The notes under the pieces: generated by a model
The model's database searches: none
What the model was told of the DNA's origin: nothing
Seen by the model: only the letters and a program-made list of their open reading frames with translations
Part shown: one piece after another, positions 1-10,295 of the stretch
Layout of the letters: each line of letters begins with the position of its first letter
Position numbering within the stretch: the stretch's first letter is position 1
Assembly (NCBI RefSeq): GCF_000143415.4
Contig: NW_003314266.1
Span: 2,571,784-2,614,314 of the forward strand
Length of the DNA: 42,531 nucleotides
Source of the DNA: Selaginella moellendorffii
Taxonomy: Eukaryota > Streptophyta > Lycopodiopsida > Selaginellales > Selaginellaceae
Reading direction: 5' to 3'
Position numbers and translations under genes: made by a program

Positions 1-830
1 ACCACAAAATGACTCAAATGATTCCAAGAGCAGTAGGAAGTTTATGTCGCATCATGTATTACATTTGTAATAACTCTTTGAAAATGTAAATAAGCTCAAG
101 TAAATTTGAGGTCTTAACTTTTAATCTTTCCTTCACAACAAAGGAAAGAAAAAGTATTTAAAATCTCAAAATTTATTTGGACTTACTTACACTGTCAAAG
201 AGTTGTTCTAAATATTATTTCTTAGCTACATAAAATGAGTACCATACTGTAACTAAAGGTCTGAAAGGGTTCTACACTGCTCGATGTCAAAATCATTTGA
301 GAAATTCTTGTTCATGCCAACAATTAATTAAAAAAGGAGGTCTTGTAAAGAGGTTATAGATATCAGAGTCAGTTGCTTGTGCCTTAAAGAAGTCAATAAG
401 CTTTTCAAGTGTCTTAAGAACTTTCAGATTCAACTCTGCTAATTTTCCTAGCTGCATTTACGCTCCTCAACCAAGGTTTTTGCACAATGGCTTTGATTCA
501 AGAGTTTAAAATTTTGTACTATTACCTTGTGCTAGAGGCTTTGTCCATGCATGTTGATTATCATATTTGCCATCTCGGTCATCTTTTAACATTTTTTATG
601 TAAACGTAAGGCACAGATGAAAATACATGACTGTAGCTTTTGCACTTCCTCCCACCAGGAGTTTTCAGTGTAGAAGACAAAAGAGATATAAGCATAACTC
701 TTTGATTCCGAATAGACTGCCTTGTAGAATAACACAAAAAACTCACCCAAATTGTCCACAAGACTTTGTAAGTACTTGAGCTGGAGCTAGAGCTTCTGCT
801 GCTCTTCCAGCCCTCTGGCTCAGACTGGCC
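1..830. other. No gene seen (AT-rich left edge)
   Basis: This stretch is AT-rich and stop-dense in all frames. I see no splice-linked coding segments, RNA gene or terminal repeat in it. Open stretches near 580-890 are low-complexity Ser-rich translations of a CTC/GAG-rich tract and are not convincing. Confidence 0.6.
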
Positions 831-834
831 ACAG

Positions 835-1370
835 ACCTGGAATTCTATGTCAAACTCACTAGAGCTCCATAAAACATAATTTACCATTTACCTCATCTAG
901 CTTTGGCTCCGGGACCTTAATAATATGCTCCAAGACTTGAATACATAAAATAAGCTCTGAGCTCCAAGAATTTCAATTTACATTTGCCTCCAACTTATGC
1001 TTCTCCTATTTCAACTCCTGTAACTCCTAAATCACATGTGAACTCACTACATCTCCATGAAATGCATGCAATCTAAATTTACCTAATCCAACTTTGGCTG
1101 TGGGACTTCAAGGGTGCACTTCAGCTCCTCAGTGGTGAGCTCTGGCTCCACAAGGGAGAGGTCTAGTTCCTCATTAATGTGCTCTGAGACTTGTATTTAT
1201 AAAATAAGCTTGAAGCTCTAAACATGTCAGTTTACATTTACCTCAACTCGCACTTCCACTGCTCCAACTCCTCTAGCTCCTGAATCATATGTGAGCTCGT
1301 CACAGCTCCATAAAATGCATGCAATCTATACTTCCATCTTAGGCTCCAGGTACCTCCAGAACTTGGATTC
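835..1370. repeat. Three diverged tandem repeat units
   Basis: Three related units begin near 838, 1034 and 1288. Each carries a version of 'actcactagagctccataaaa', followed by a 'tttacct...ctttggctcc' segment and a 'gctctgagactt...ataaaataagct' segment. Unit length is about 195-255 bp and the copies are clearly diverged. No coding potential is evident. This is most simply a decayed tandem duplication of noncoding sequence. Confidence 0.55.
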
Positions 1371-1424
1371 ATATAGAAGCTCCAGGTACTGCCCCCGCCC
1401 CCCACCACCCCAACCCCGCACACT

Positions 1425-1452
1425 CCCCCGGCCCCCCCCCCCCCCCCCCCTC
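1425..1452. repeat. Poly-C run (poly-G on the minus strand)
   Basis: A run of about 20 consecutive C residues lies within a wider CCCC-rich stretch (about 1390-1452). Its complement is a long G run that could form a G-quadruplex. It generates artificial Pro-rich (+) and Gly-rich (-) open frames, which should not be called genes. Its exact length is likely to be unreliable in an assembly. Confidence 0.8.
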
Positions 1453-1639
1453 GTTCCACCGACAGCAGCCAATCAGTCAACTGTTTCACGTTACAAAGAT
1501 AGGATTTCGAAACGTTCCTGTGGCTAATGATTTACATTTATGTCCTATACTATTATAGTAGAAAGCAGAAGTTTGTTAGCATGCAGTTCTTTTTCCATGG
1601 CTTACACCAGCCTTTACCCTTAAAATTACTGACTGCAGC

Positions 1640-3010
1640 AGCTGAGGTCGCTCAGCTGCTGTACCTTGCTAGCTTGCCTGCTGTTTAAGAACTGATGTTG
1701 TAAGCATTGATGACAAGCTCAGCCTTCCTTGTGCTGCCAACCAGTGAGCAACAACCACAAGTGTGAAAGAGAAGATCACAATCAATACCAAAACTAAATA
1801 TTGCAAGAACCACAATGCTGTCACCAACACCTGGAATTTGATTTGAAACACAATCTTTAACTAAGATACCAGTACGACATTCACAGACAATTGGCAAAAG
1901 TATGCACCAAGTTAAGAGAATCTGAAAGAAAACAACTACCAACAAGAAGATCAATGCACCTTAAGTGTAGAAGACAATGTAGAGCAAATGACAGAGGCCA
2001 GCCTGAACACCTTGAAGTGTATAGATGCCACCATCGCCTCTCAGAACTGCAAGCGGAAAACTTGAGAACGAGTTTCTGTACCAGTCAAAAGATTTAGGCC
2101 GAGCCCACATTGCCTTGACACTTCTCCGGCAGCTGGTGAAGATGTCCATAAACTAACATAAGGCTTGATCCCGTGAGGTTGAGGCAAGAGCAAAGACGAT
2201 CAGCTCTCCTACAATCTTGGTCTCCTGTGACGTCTTTTAGATTGCTTCTATACATGACTCTATGACAGGAGTGCCACTATACATGGCTCCCTAGAGCAGC
2301 TTTATAACCACATGGCAGATGTATGGACTCTTGATGTGATATTGTAAGGTTCTGTTTGTTTCACAAACAGAACGCACATTGTCATAAGTAGGAATGAACT
2401 CTATGTTGGCCAGCCTCCTTATTACTCTAACTCTCTTTACATGCTTATTCGCCATAGACTGAAGTTAATTGTTGCAATTTTGTTATAACTTTAGCTATCG
2501 CTGTCAAGCAGGATGCACCTAATTCTCTCAGCTCAAACTTCAAAAGCTTTTTGAAAACAAGGTTCGCTTACTGGGTTACCCCACAGGATGTTCATAAATT
2601 TCTAAACTGAATTGTAGACTGAATTGTTGGAGGAGACATCTGACGAAATAGCAGCACCAGTTCTTTCCAGGAGCAATGCCACTCCAGTAGCTCTCGTCAT
2701 GGGTAAGAAGAGGCCATAGTTGACAAATGTGGTGCGGGAAGCAGGAGCTGCGACTGCATTCGAAAGAGGATGTGACGCTGTCTGGAAATATTGTGCTAGA
2801 ATCACCTGCTAATGTACTCGATCGTGCACCAACAGGAGCCAGCTCCTACCAAAAGACCAGAATCAGTGCCCTGTCCATCTAATGACAGTACTACTCAGGC
2901 ATGCACAGCTCCTCTTGATAATGCTTAGTATTGATTTTCATTGTCTTTACTTCAGAGCTTTCTTGCGCTATTTACCTAGACCGATGTGCTTTAACTTATG
3001 TTTTACATCC
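1640..3010. pseudogene. Block A: FUSED/TIO-like kinase relic, with a related second copy at 5.86-7.09 kb
   Basis: On the plus strand, 2393-2475 reads as LYVGQPPYYSNSLYMLIRH. From memory, this closely matches the kinase C-lobe of plant FUSED kinase (TWO-IN-ONE). It is followed by stops and frameshifts. A second coding-like stretch at about 2826-2935 reads QEPAPTKRPESVPCPSN before a stop. The block reappears, partly inverted, at 5860-7090. Segment 1640-2150 matches 5860-6410 in direct orientation, 2335-2800 matches 6715-7085 inverted, and 2825-3000 matches 6500-6715 direct. No intact reading frame survives, so I call this a relic. The family assignment rests on one short motif. Confidence 0.5.
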
Positions 3011-3289
3011 TTTTCAAAAATTTGAAGTAAAATAGTGAAGGAGCTGCAGTAAGGTATGAAACTAATACTACCTTCAAATCTTTTGTTACATACCAAACCA
3101 ATCGGGGATTAATTGAACCTACGAGTAAGTCTTGAGGAGCCTTTCTTTAAGAGTGCTCATGGAAAATCAGAAGATGGCACTCGTGGAAAATTATAAAAGA
3201 TAGTGGTTATGGAAAAGAATAAAAGGATAGCACTCTCGCTCCCAGAAAATCATCGGAGTATAACACTCGTGTTCACAAAAAAGAATTGG

Positions 3290-3905
3290 GGGACAACAAC
3301 TACAACAAAAGTAAGGTGAGTTGTGAGAGATGAATTTTTTTTTTACCTCTTTGGTTTTTCTCTCGAAGTTGCAAGAGAAGAATATTTTTCCAACATTGAT
3401 AGGGCAAAAGCTAGTAAGTCTATTTCTTCATTATATATATTATTGATTGATGTTGTCTGTTTCTTAAGATTTTGCGGAGGCTCTTATCACTTGCCCAAAG
3501 ATTCCAGATGCAAATGTAAACTTTTGGGATTCAAGATGAAAACAAAAGGCTCGTCCAGAGTTTTATAAGCCGTTCATTTTCCTCATTGAACCATGCAACC
3601 TAATGAGCATATGCCATTTGGCTCCCCCAAGATAATGAGTCATCTTGGATCCCAAAAGCTTACGTTCGTGTCTGAAATCTTTGGGCAAGTGCTAAGAGTC
3701 CGCACAAAATCTTAAAAAACAAACCACATCAATTAATAATGAAGAAACAAACTTATTAGATCTTGCCCCGTTAATGCTGAAAGAACATTATTTTCTTGCG
3801 ACTTTGAAAGAAAAACCAAAAAGATTAAAAAAGAATTCACCTTTGACAACTCACCTCACTTCTGCTGTAGTTGCCATCCTTTAATTCTTTTCCACAAACA
3901 TGAAC
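3290..3905. repeat. Foldback: long inverted repeat, arms about 260 bp, short loop
   Basis: The left arm (about 3290-3550) reads through motifs such as 'gattttgcggaggctcttatcacttgcccaaagattcc' in segments that recur as reverse complement in the right arm (about 3640-3905). Shared features include the 'cttcattat..attgatg', 'cttgcccaaagatt' and 'cttttgggat' blocks in the same order. Arms are imperfect (many mismatches and small indels) and the loop is roughly 90 bp. No coding frame spans it. Candidates are a foldback transposable element or a young hairpin locus arising by inverted duplication. Confidence 0.65.
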
Positions 3906-4065
3906 GTTGTTCTTTGATGATTTTCCAGAAGCAAGAGTGTTGTCCTCCAATTCTCTTCCACAACCACTGTCTAATAATTTTTCCATAAGTGCCATCCTCC
4001 AATTTTCCACTAGCACTGTCCTCCGATGATTTTCCAAGAGCACTGTCCTCCAATTTTCCACAAGC
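3830..4065. repeat. Short tandem units 'gcactgtcctccaattttccac'
   Basis: Imperfect units of about 24-45 bp built around 'tcctcca.ttttcca' recur at about 3945, 3990, 4020 and 4048. Related units in inverted orientation occur at 3165-3260, so the tandem array is part of, or adjacent to, the foldback. The units translate into repetitive peptides on the minus strand with no start or gene context, and I do not regard that as coding. Confidence 0.5.
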
Positions 4066-4429
4066 ATAGCGAGAGAGGGGAGCTTGGACAACCTGGGAAG
4101 GAGAAGAGGATCATCAACAAAGAATTCACACGACTCCTTACCTTGCTCCAGTCCATCCCGCCGTCATCACAACTCCATACTTCCCTCTTCAGGCACCCAG
4201 ATTTCTGATCAGCATCCATTTCTTCTCTCCTAGAAAACCAGCGAGCGTCCATTTCCTTAGAAAGACACTTATCTTTAATATCTTTAAAGGGTAAGCAAAC
4301 CTGCATTCGAATGCAAACCTTCAGAATCACAAAGCAACTTCCTAGAGCCTTCCAAGTCCTTTCTTTTGTGCTATTACCTTTGCCCGACGGGAGAGATCGA
4401 ACAACGTGTTGAGGACCTGATGCACCTTA

Positions 4430-5860
4430 GGGAGTGCAGAGAAACAGGAGACACGCACGGATCAGGTATTCCTTTCTTCATCATGCTGTCGAGAATGTCG
4501 CTGAGCAAGCTCACGATCTGCAATATCCTCAAAGTCTGACCTTCAGAACCGAACAGCAGTTTGCTCGCTTTGGAACACGAACATGGTCAGTGCACAATCT
4601 TCCGAGATCATTCACACCGCCTGTTAGCCTGAAAAATGTAAAAACGACGCACCTCACACGACAAGGGGCCAGCGCCGCCTTGCAAGCCGAGCACAACGAC
4701 GCCATGGATCCTTGAAAGGCACTGTGCTATAGGGCTAATCCCAGCCTCCAATTTCGAAACCCCATCCAACGGCGGTCGGTTGCTCCACCGACAGCAGCCG
4801 GTTGTCATGGGATATTCCGCGTTACTATTATCTATTAACTACAACTCCACCACCAGTGCTCGAGAGCTCGAGCACCTTCGAAAGCTCTCGCAACCGAGCG
4901 TATGAAACCGCTGTATGGACTCAGAATGCCAATGCTCAGCAATGCTTCGATGATTTCTTCAGCTCGCTCATCTCACCTGTGAAACAATGCTCCCCACCTC
5001 AAATGCAAGCCAGGCTCACTTGAAATACATGATCCCACTTCGGTGTTTCCTGAGAGACCATCGCTGCATGCGGAGCTGAGCTCTTGCACGAGCTTTGTCA
5101 CTCTGCATCTTCCGCGTTGTAGGATTGTCAAGTTGTACCATCTGCTTTTGATTGTTCTCAAAGCCTTTGAGCTTTTACCCCATAAGTTCTAAGAGAGTTG
5201 CTTCCCATCCAAGTTTGCGAGCTGGGACGAAGAAAAAACGTTACCAGCCATCGGAAGAAGAGGCACATTGCACTCTACCTTCAAGTGAGAAGCTACTTCT
5301 CCATGAAAAAGGAACTGCGGCAGTGGGGTATACATAGGATCGTCTGCTGCAAATCGAGATTTAAGGAAACACTGCACTGCAGAGAAGACAGACAATTGCC
5401 TTCGGGGGACAGAAAACATCCTTTCACAGTGTCAATGGCACATGTCCTTCATGCCCAGAAACTCCAAGCATCTCACAAAAGCTGAAACGTATTAGAAAAA
5501 ACAAGCTGTTCTGCAACCGAGACCTCGTGCAGAAGCTGCCAGTACAGAGACATGCTGGCGTTGATAAGTGTGGTGAAACGCCCCGTTGTATCCTTCCCAA
5601 ACTTGCAGCTGCGTTAAATGCCGCTTCGAGAGCTGAAATTGCATATAAGACGCCGGGAGGGAGATAATCCCACCACCTGGAGCAGTCATTCGCTGTCTTT
5701 GGAGTGCTTCCTAGATAGAGATGTTCTTTTCCCATACAAACCTGTCGTCGCCATGGCTAAGAAGGCCCAGAGAGCTTTCCCAACCATGGCAACGAACCTC
5801 CTTGCATCCGAGATCACGGAGGAACGGTCTGCATTTTTTTCCCAGCATAAGAATCGCTGC
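4430..5860 (+). pseudogene. Decayed coding-like fragments, family unknown
   Basis: Scattered plus-strand stretches have coding-like composition but no continuous frame, for example LLHRQQPVVMGYSALLLS near 4780-4840 and CFDDFFSSLISPVKQC near 4950-4995. The short string 'ccaccgacagcagcc' also occurs at about 1458, which links this stretch to the sequence just left of block A. Minus-strand frames at 5190-5735 are also open but unrecognised. These are probably relics of the same gene family as blocks A and B, but I cannot name them. Confidence 0.3.
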
Positions 5861-7345
5861 CCACAGCAGCTGAGCGAGGTTGCTCAGCTACTGTAGGAAC
5901 TGACGTTGTAAGCATCGATGACAAGCTCAGTCTTCCTTGTGCTGCCAACCCGTGAGCAATAGCCGCAAGTGTGAAAGAAAAGACCACCGTCAATACCAGA
6001 ACCTTTGTTGCCACCTCCCTGACTGCTCGCCAAATACTCAGATAGCATGCTGAATATCGCAGCAACCACAGTGCCGTCAGCACCACCTGGAGTTTGATTC
6101 GAAGCACGATCTTTTTAACTGAGATACCAGTGGACAATTGGCTAAAGTATGTACCAGGTTAAAAGAATCTTGAAACAAACAAGTATCAACAAAAAAAAAT
6201 CAACACACCTAAAGTGTAGAAGACAACGTAGAGCGAATGACAGAGGCCAGCCTGAACACCTTCAAGTGTATAGATGCCAATTGGACAACTTATTACTGTC
6301 GTTCTTAGCTTTCTGTCCAGCTTCTCAGAATTGACTTGAGGATGAGCTTCTTTACCAGTCAAAAGATTTAGGCCACATGCCTACATGCTTCTCCGGAAGC
6401 TGGTCAAGACGTCCACAAATGCATATCAATCTGAAACGCTCTTTGTGATACAGCTCCTGCGCCAAATAAGGCACGCACTAACGTAACGATCGTGCACTAC
6501 ACAAGGTGGAGCCAGCTCCTACCAAAAGACCAGAATCAGTGCCGTGTCCATCTAATGTCAGTACTAGTCAGGCGTGCACAGCTCCTCTCGATAGTGCTGG
6601 TAATGCTTCTATCGCTATAACAATTTTTCATTGTCCTTCTGCAGAAGTTTCCGTGACTTGATAAGAGCTCTCGCGTGCCAATGCTGTTTGTCCAGACCGA
6701 TGTGCTTTTGCTCAAAATTTGGTGATGCTAGCACAATATTTCCAGGCAGCATCACATCCTCTTTCGAATGTAGTCGCAGCTCCCCACATTTGTCAATTAT
6801 GGCCTCTTTTTAGCAATATCTTACCCGTGCTGCTATTTCGTCAGATGTCAATAGAAACCTATGAACGTTTTTGTTGGATCCTGCGGTAAGCGAACCTTGT
6901 TAAAGAGCCCTTTCAAAAAACTTTTGAGAGCATCAGGTGGATCCTGCTCTACAGCGATAGCTAAAGTTATAACAACAATTACCTCCTGTAAACAGGAGTA
7001 AAAAGGAGGCTGGCCAACATAGAGTTCATTCCTGTTCATGACAATGCGCGTCAATGTAAAACAAACAGAACTTTACAATATCACACCAAGAGTCTGCTCT
7101 AGGGAGCCATGTATAGTGGAGCTCCTGTCACAGCATCATGGTTTCACGAATGTATAGAAGCAATCTAAAAGACAACCTTCGATCGAGCGAAGAACCATTT
7201 GTGTTGCAAGACATGTCCACAATCGCAGAGCTGATTCCAACAATAGACACTCACAGGATTTCACAATCCAGAAGTGGTGCCTTCACCGGCACCGATCTCC
7301 CAGTGGATGGTGTAGTGCCCGAACCTACGAGTAAGTCTTCTTAGA
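5860..7345. pseudogene. Block B: rearranged second copy of the FUSED/TIO-like relic
   Basis: The minus-strand segment 7054-6848 reads NELYVGQPPFYS, then decays, then SFLKGLFNKV. This is the same FUSED-kinase C-lobe region as block A, here on the opposite strand. The plus-strand segment 6505-6606 reads EPAPTKRPESVPCPSN, as in block A. The two halves are therefore inverted relative to each other compared with block A, with a breakpoint near 6715. At 7140-7345 an exon-like plus-strand frame ends in PEPTSK over a 'cgagtaagt' splice-donor-like site; a similar 'cctacgagtaagtctt' occurs at 3117. This is decayed and probably not expressed as protein. Confidence 0.5.
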
Positions 7346-7661
7346 AAAAGTCTCGCACTAATCTTTGTCGCTCTTGCTGTGCTTGAGCATACCGTCTGGG
7401 ACATCGATCGATCAGGGGCAAACAAGAAAACAAGAATGCAGCTCATAGAACCTGGCCAGTGCATCTCGTCAAAAAGCCTAGAGCGATACCCAGAGTAGAA
7501 ATTCTTCTGGTACATTTATTTTGTATGGTAAGAATTCTTTTCTCTTTTTCGTTCTTGAAGGCAAGAAAATTCCCCCGTACAACGTGGCTGGGATAGAATT
7601 TCTGACAAGACATGACAAGACATGTCCAACAGACGCTCGTAGTGCTCCTCGGATGGCATTC

Positions 7662-8810
7662 TCATTCTCCAAAACTGTTAAGGCAACTTATGCTCCACAG
7701 CCACACATTTTTTGCCACAAGACTTTCCTCTGCTTCTTCTTGATCACCTCGCCTTCGCTTCAAGCCCGGCTTCAAAACCATCTTCTCCATCTCCAGATAC
7801 AATTCCTGCTGTACAGCAGAATGCTTGACGACCCATGGATGCTTCTCAATTTCATGGATTGGCAGCCTCTTTCTCGGGTCCAAGTGGAGCAGCTGGAGAA
7901 TGAGATCTTTGGCTTCCTCGCTCACATCCGTCCAGTCAAGGGAGCTTACAGGCACTTCCTTCCTCCCCACCCAGAATGCAAACTGCCCCGACAATATCTC
8001 ATACAAGACAATGCCCATGCCCCACATATCTACCATCTCATCATACTCATCATCAGAATTCACCATCTCTGGGGCACTGTAAGCCTGTGTCCCAGAAAGG
8101 TCGCTCATCCTAAATTTTACGCCTGGCCCCTCGCTCAACCAACACGTTCCAAAGTCAGCCACCTTTATGCTGTCAAATTTCTCCTTAATCCCTAGGAGGA
8201 TGTTGGCAGTGTTGATATCCCTATGAGCTATTCCCATGTCGTGCATTTCGCCCACAGTCCTGGCCACTTTCTTTATCACCAGTGCTGCCTCGTGCTCACT
8301 CAGCCTCCCTTTGTCCTTCAACACATCTCGCAGCGAGCACTGGCACAACTCCATGACAAGGTGATAGTATTCTTGTTCTTTGAAAACGTCCACTAGTTGA
8401 ACCACACCACTTTTTGCTGTGCTCTTGGAGAGTTTCGTGAGTACTCTCATCTCCAACTCCGCTTGGTCTTCAAGATTGTCGGTGACTCGAATTGATTTAC
8501 AAGCGAACAATTGACCGTCGCTCTTGCGTTTGATTTGGTAGACACTTGATTGGCCTCCCTGACCCAGCTCCTTTTCCACCGAGAACAAGTCTCCCATGCT
8601 TGCCTGGTTAAACTCCATCGCCTCCATAGATCGCACCAGTGCCATCTGCTCGTCCATCAATTTCCTGTGCTCCTCCATCGATTCAGTGCTCGGTGTAGCA
8701 GCTTCTTCGTCTTGTGGGGGAGGTATTTTGAGTAGCTCGTAGAGCTCCTTCAGCTTCCAAAGTGCATCAAGTAGCACCTCTTCTTGAGGCTTACCTTCGT
8801 CAAGCGCCAT
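7662..8810 (-). CDS. Single-exon Ser/Thr protein kinase with an altered catalytic loop (HRDIN)
   Basis: A 382-residue intronless kinase. The N-terminal 75 residues are acidic and probably helical. The kinase domain spans about 76-334: glycine loop LGQGGQSSV (82-90), ATP-binding Lys105 in FACKS, catalytic loop HRDINTANILL (196-206), DFG at 219-221, APE in the activation segment, and a C-lobe ending HPWVV. The overall look is CAMK-like, but there is no EF-hand or other regulatory domain. The basic KRRRG near 355 could be a nuclear signal. The oddity is that the HRDxK lysine is Asn200 (codon AAC), a residue that normally helps phosphotransfer, so activity may be reduced or absent. The start is the first ATG. 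A TATA-like 'attataaaaaa' on the minus strand (about 8859-8870) lies about 50 nt upstream. A relic of a related kinase occurs at 24.1 kb. Substrate unknown. Confidence 0.9.
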   Translation of the reverse strand: MALDEGKPQEEVLLDALWKLKELYELLKIPPPQDEEAATPSTESMEEHRKLMDEQMALVRSMEAMEFNQASMGDLFSVEKELGQGGQSSVYQIKRKSDGQLFACKSIRVTDNLEDQAELEMRVLTKLSKSTAKSGVVQLVDVFKEQEYYHLVMELCQCSLRDVLKDKGRLSEHEAALVIKKVARTVGEMHDMGIAHRDINTANILLGIKEKFDSIKVADFGTCWLSEGPGVKFRMSDLSGTQAYSAPEMVNSDDEYDEMVDMWGMGIVLYEILSGQFAFWVGRKEVPVSSLDWTDVSEEAKDLILQLLHLDPRKRLPIHEIEKHPWVVKHSAVQQELYLEMEKMVLKPGLKRRRGDQEEAEESLVAKNVWLWSISCLNSFGE

Positions 8811-8857
8811 CCCCTTGAAAGTCTGTTTAACCCTAGTCTTGATGTAGCAATTGCCTT

Positions 8858-8872
8858 TTTTATAATTTCCTA
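8858..8872 (-). promoter_or_regulatory. TATA-like element of the HRDIN kinase
   Basis: On the minus strand the sequence reads 'ggaaattataaaaaagg', placing a TATA-like core about 50 nt upstream of the kinase ATG. This fits a short 5' leader. Confidence 0.5.
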
Positions 8873-9019
8873 TACCAAAAAGGCTGTGAAATGTGAAACC
8901 GCTTTTTCCACAAACAATTTTTACCTTTCTTATTCAAAAGAATCCAATACGTCTGAATAAAAGCATTAAACAAAGTGCCTAGTGACTTGGTGGAAATACT
9001 TTTTGTTTCCAAATAATCG

Positions 9020-9768
9020 GCGAGCATCCTATTGCTCACAGCAAACCACGAACACAATGCTGTGAGAATCGCCGGCGCTTCATTCCCTGCGGTGTGGTGC
9101 GCTTGGTCTGCGCAGTGTGAGCCTGGCAACCAGCTCTGTTGAGTTCTTGGCGGCATTCACTGACAAAACCTTCACGAGGAAAGATGGAAAACGTTAATCG
9201 ACTCATTCTAAGACAAACCTGTGGAATCACAATGCAATCTCCGCAATCGCCAGCTGCTCACGCAATCTCAGAGTTGTGGCCTGCTCTCGGAATCATGCCC
9301 AGATTTTCCAGTTACACCGACAACGGAAAGTTCTCGGAGTGGAGAAAAGGATTTGGCACTGGAACTTTTCTCCATCATGCTGGATCAAGGACGCGAGAAT
9401 CTTTGTGGCTGTTCTTGGTGCCTACGCGCGGGAGAAGACGGCAGGGAGCTGGCTGGGTAAATGGTGAAAGTGGTGTCCGTTAGAGAGGCAGTCAGTCGGG
9501 ACACGAGAAAAAAAACAACACACACACGTCCAAAGCTCACATACCGCATTAGTGGGATATTTTGGCTCTCGCGTTAACAGTCTTCGCAGGCTGGACCGCA
9601 TCGACGACATAGCCGATCTTGCAATGAGAATGTTCTTTACCGATTTGGCACTGGCTGTGGACGACATCGAGCAGTTGATTAGAGTCTTCTCCAGGTTTTC
9701 GACCTGTGTCCAAAATTTAAAACGATATCACTCACAATAGCAGAGAATGGCAAAGTTCCAACCTTTAT
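9020..9768 (-). pseudogene. CCT1 (TCP-1 alpha) pseudogene, introns retained, internally deleted
   Basis: Segments at 9050-9180, 9205-9340 and 9545-9768 match parts of the intact CCT1 gene at 12.5-15.0 kb, in the same orientation and order. They correspond to exons 16/15, exon 14, and exons 8/7 including the intron between them (compare 'cgacctgcgtccaaaacttgaaaag' at 14270). Exons 9-13 are missing and replaced by about 200 bp that holds a PPR-like relic. Because intron sequence is retained, this is a decayed genomic duplicate and not a retrocopy. Frameshifts and lost splice sites rule out function as a chaperonin subunit. Confidence 0.8.
9336..9440 (+). pseudogene. PPR-motif relic inserted in the CCT1 pseudogene
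   Basis: Plus-strand frames read EKDLALELFSIMLDQG and, after a frameshift, RIFVAVLGAYARE. Together they look like the helix A/helix B pattern of a plant pentatricopeptide repeat. There is no larger open frame. The fragment sits where CCT1 exons 9-13 are missing. Confidence 0.5.
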
Positions 9769-10295
9769 GATTTTGAGCGTTTCTTCTCGCTGGCTAGAGA
9801 GTCGCGGGCGCGTCCTCGCCAGTTCTTTGCTTCTCCATGCCTGTATGGTGTCGCCTTCTTGCCACTCGTTGAACCCATCGACAACATTCCAAAACCTGGA
9901 ACTTGAATTGGACGTAGCGAGCAGAGATAAACGTAGATACCTCTTTGGCTACATCTTTTACCCGTCGAAGCGAGCTCAAGCTCCCAGTGTGCACGCTTTT
10001 CTTCCCTCGCTTGTAGCCTTTGGTCAGCTTTCCTTCCGTCACCATGCATAACGCCACTCGTCCACTTCCACTCGTGAAAACCGCTCGAACCTCCAATTTC
10101 CAATTGGATTTTCCTCCTGGAGACAAGTTTGAGTGACGGGAGGATGGAAATGCAAAGAACCATGTACCTGGATGGGCTTCAAGAGACCCTCCTCATGTCA
10201 TCTACCAGTTCCTACATGACTTTGTAACGCATCTTAACGCCTTTGCTGCCCCTCACCGTCGGCTGCGTGCGTTACGTTGACGATTCCTCCACGAA
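9769..10295. other. Intergenic, no recognisable gene
   Basis: A minus-strand frame is open across about 9765-10163 (about 130 codons) but has no recognisable domain and no clear splice partners. A plus-strand frame overlaps it. I cannot support a gene here. Given the surrounding relics it is probably decayed sequence. Confidence 0.5.

Noticed and set aside
1238-1527. Gly-rich (-) and Pro-rich (+) frames around the poly-C run
   Set aside because: Produced by the homopolymer; no splice sites or homology.
9765-10163. 132-codon minus-strand open frame
   Set aside because: No recognisable domain, biased composition and surrounded by pseudogene debris; kept only as an intergenic note.
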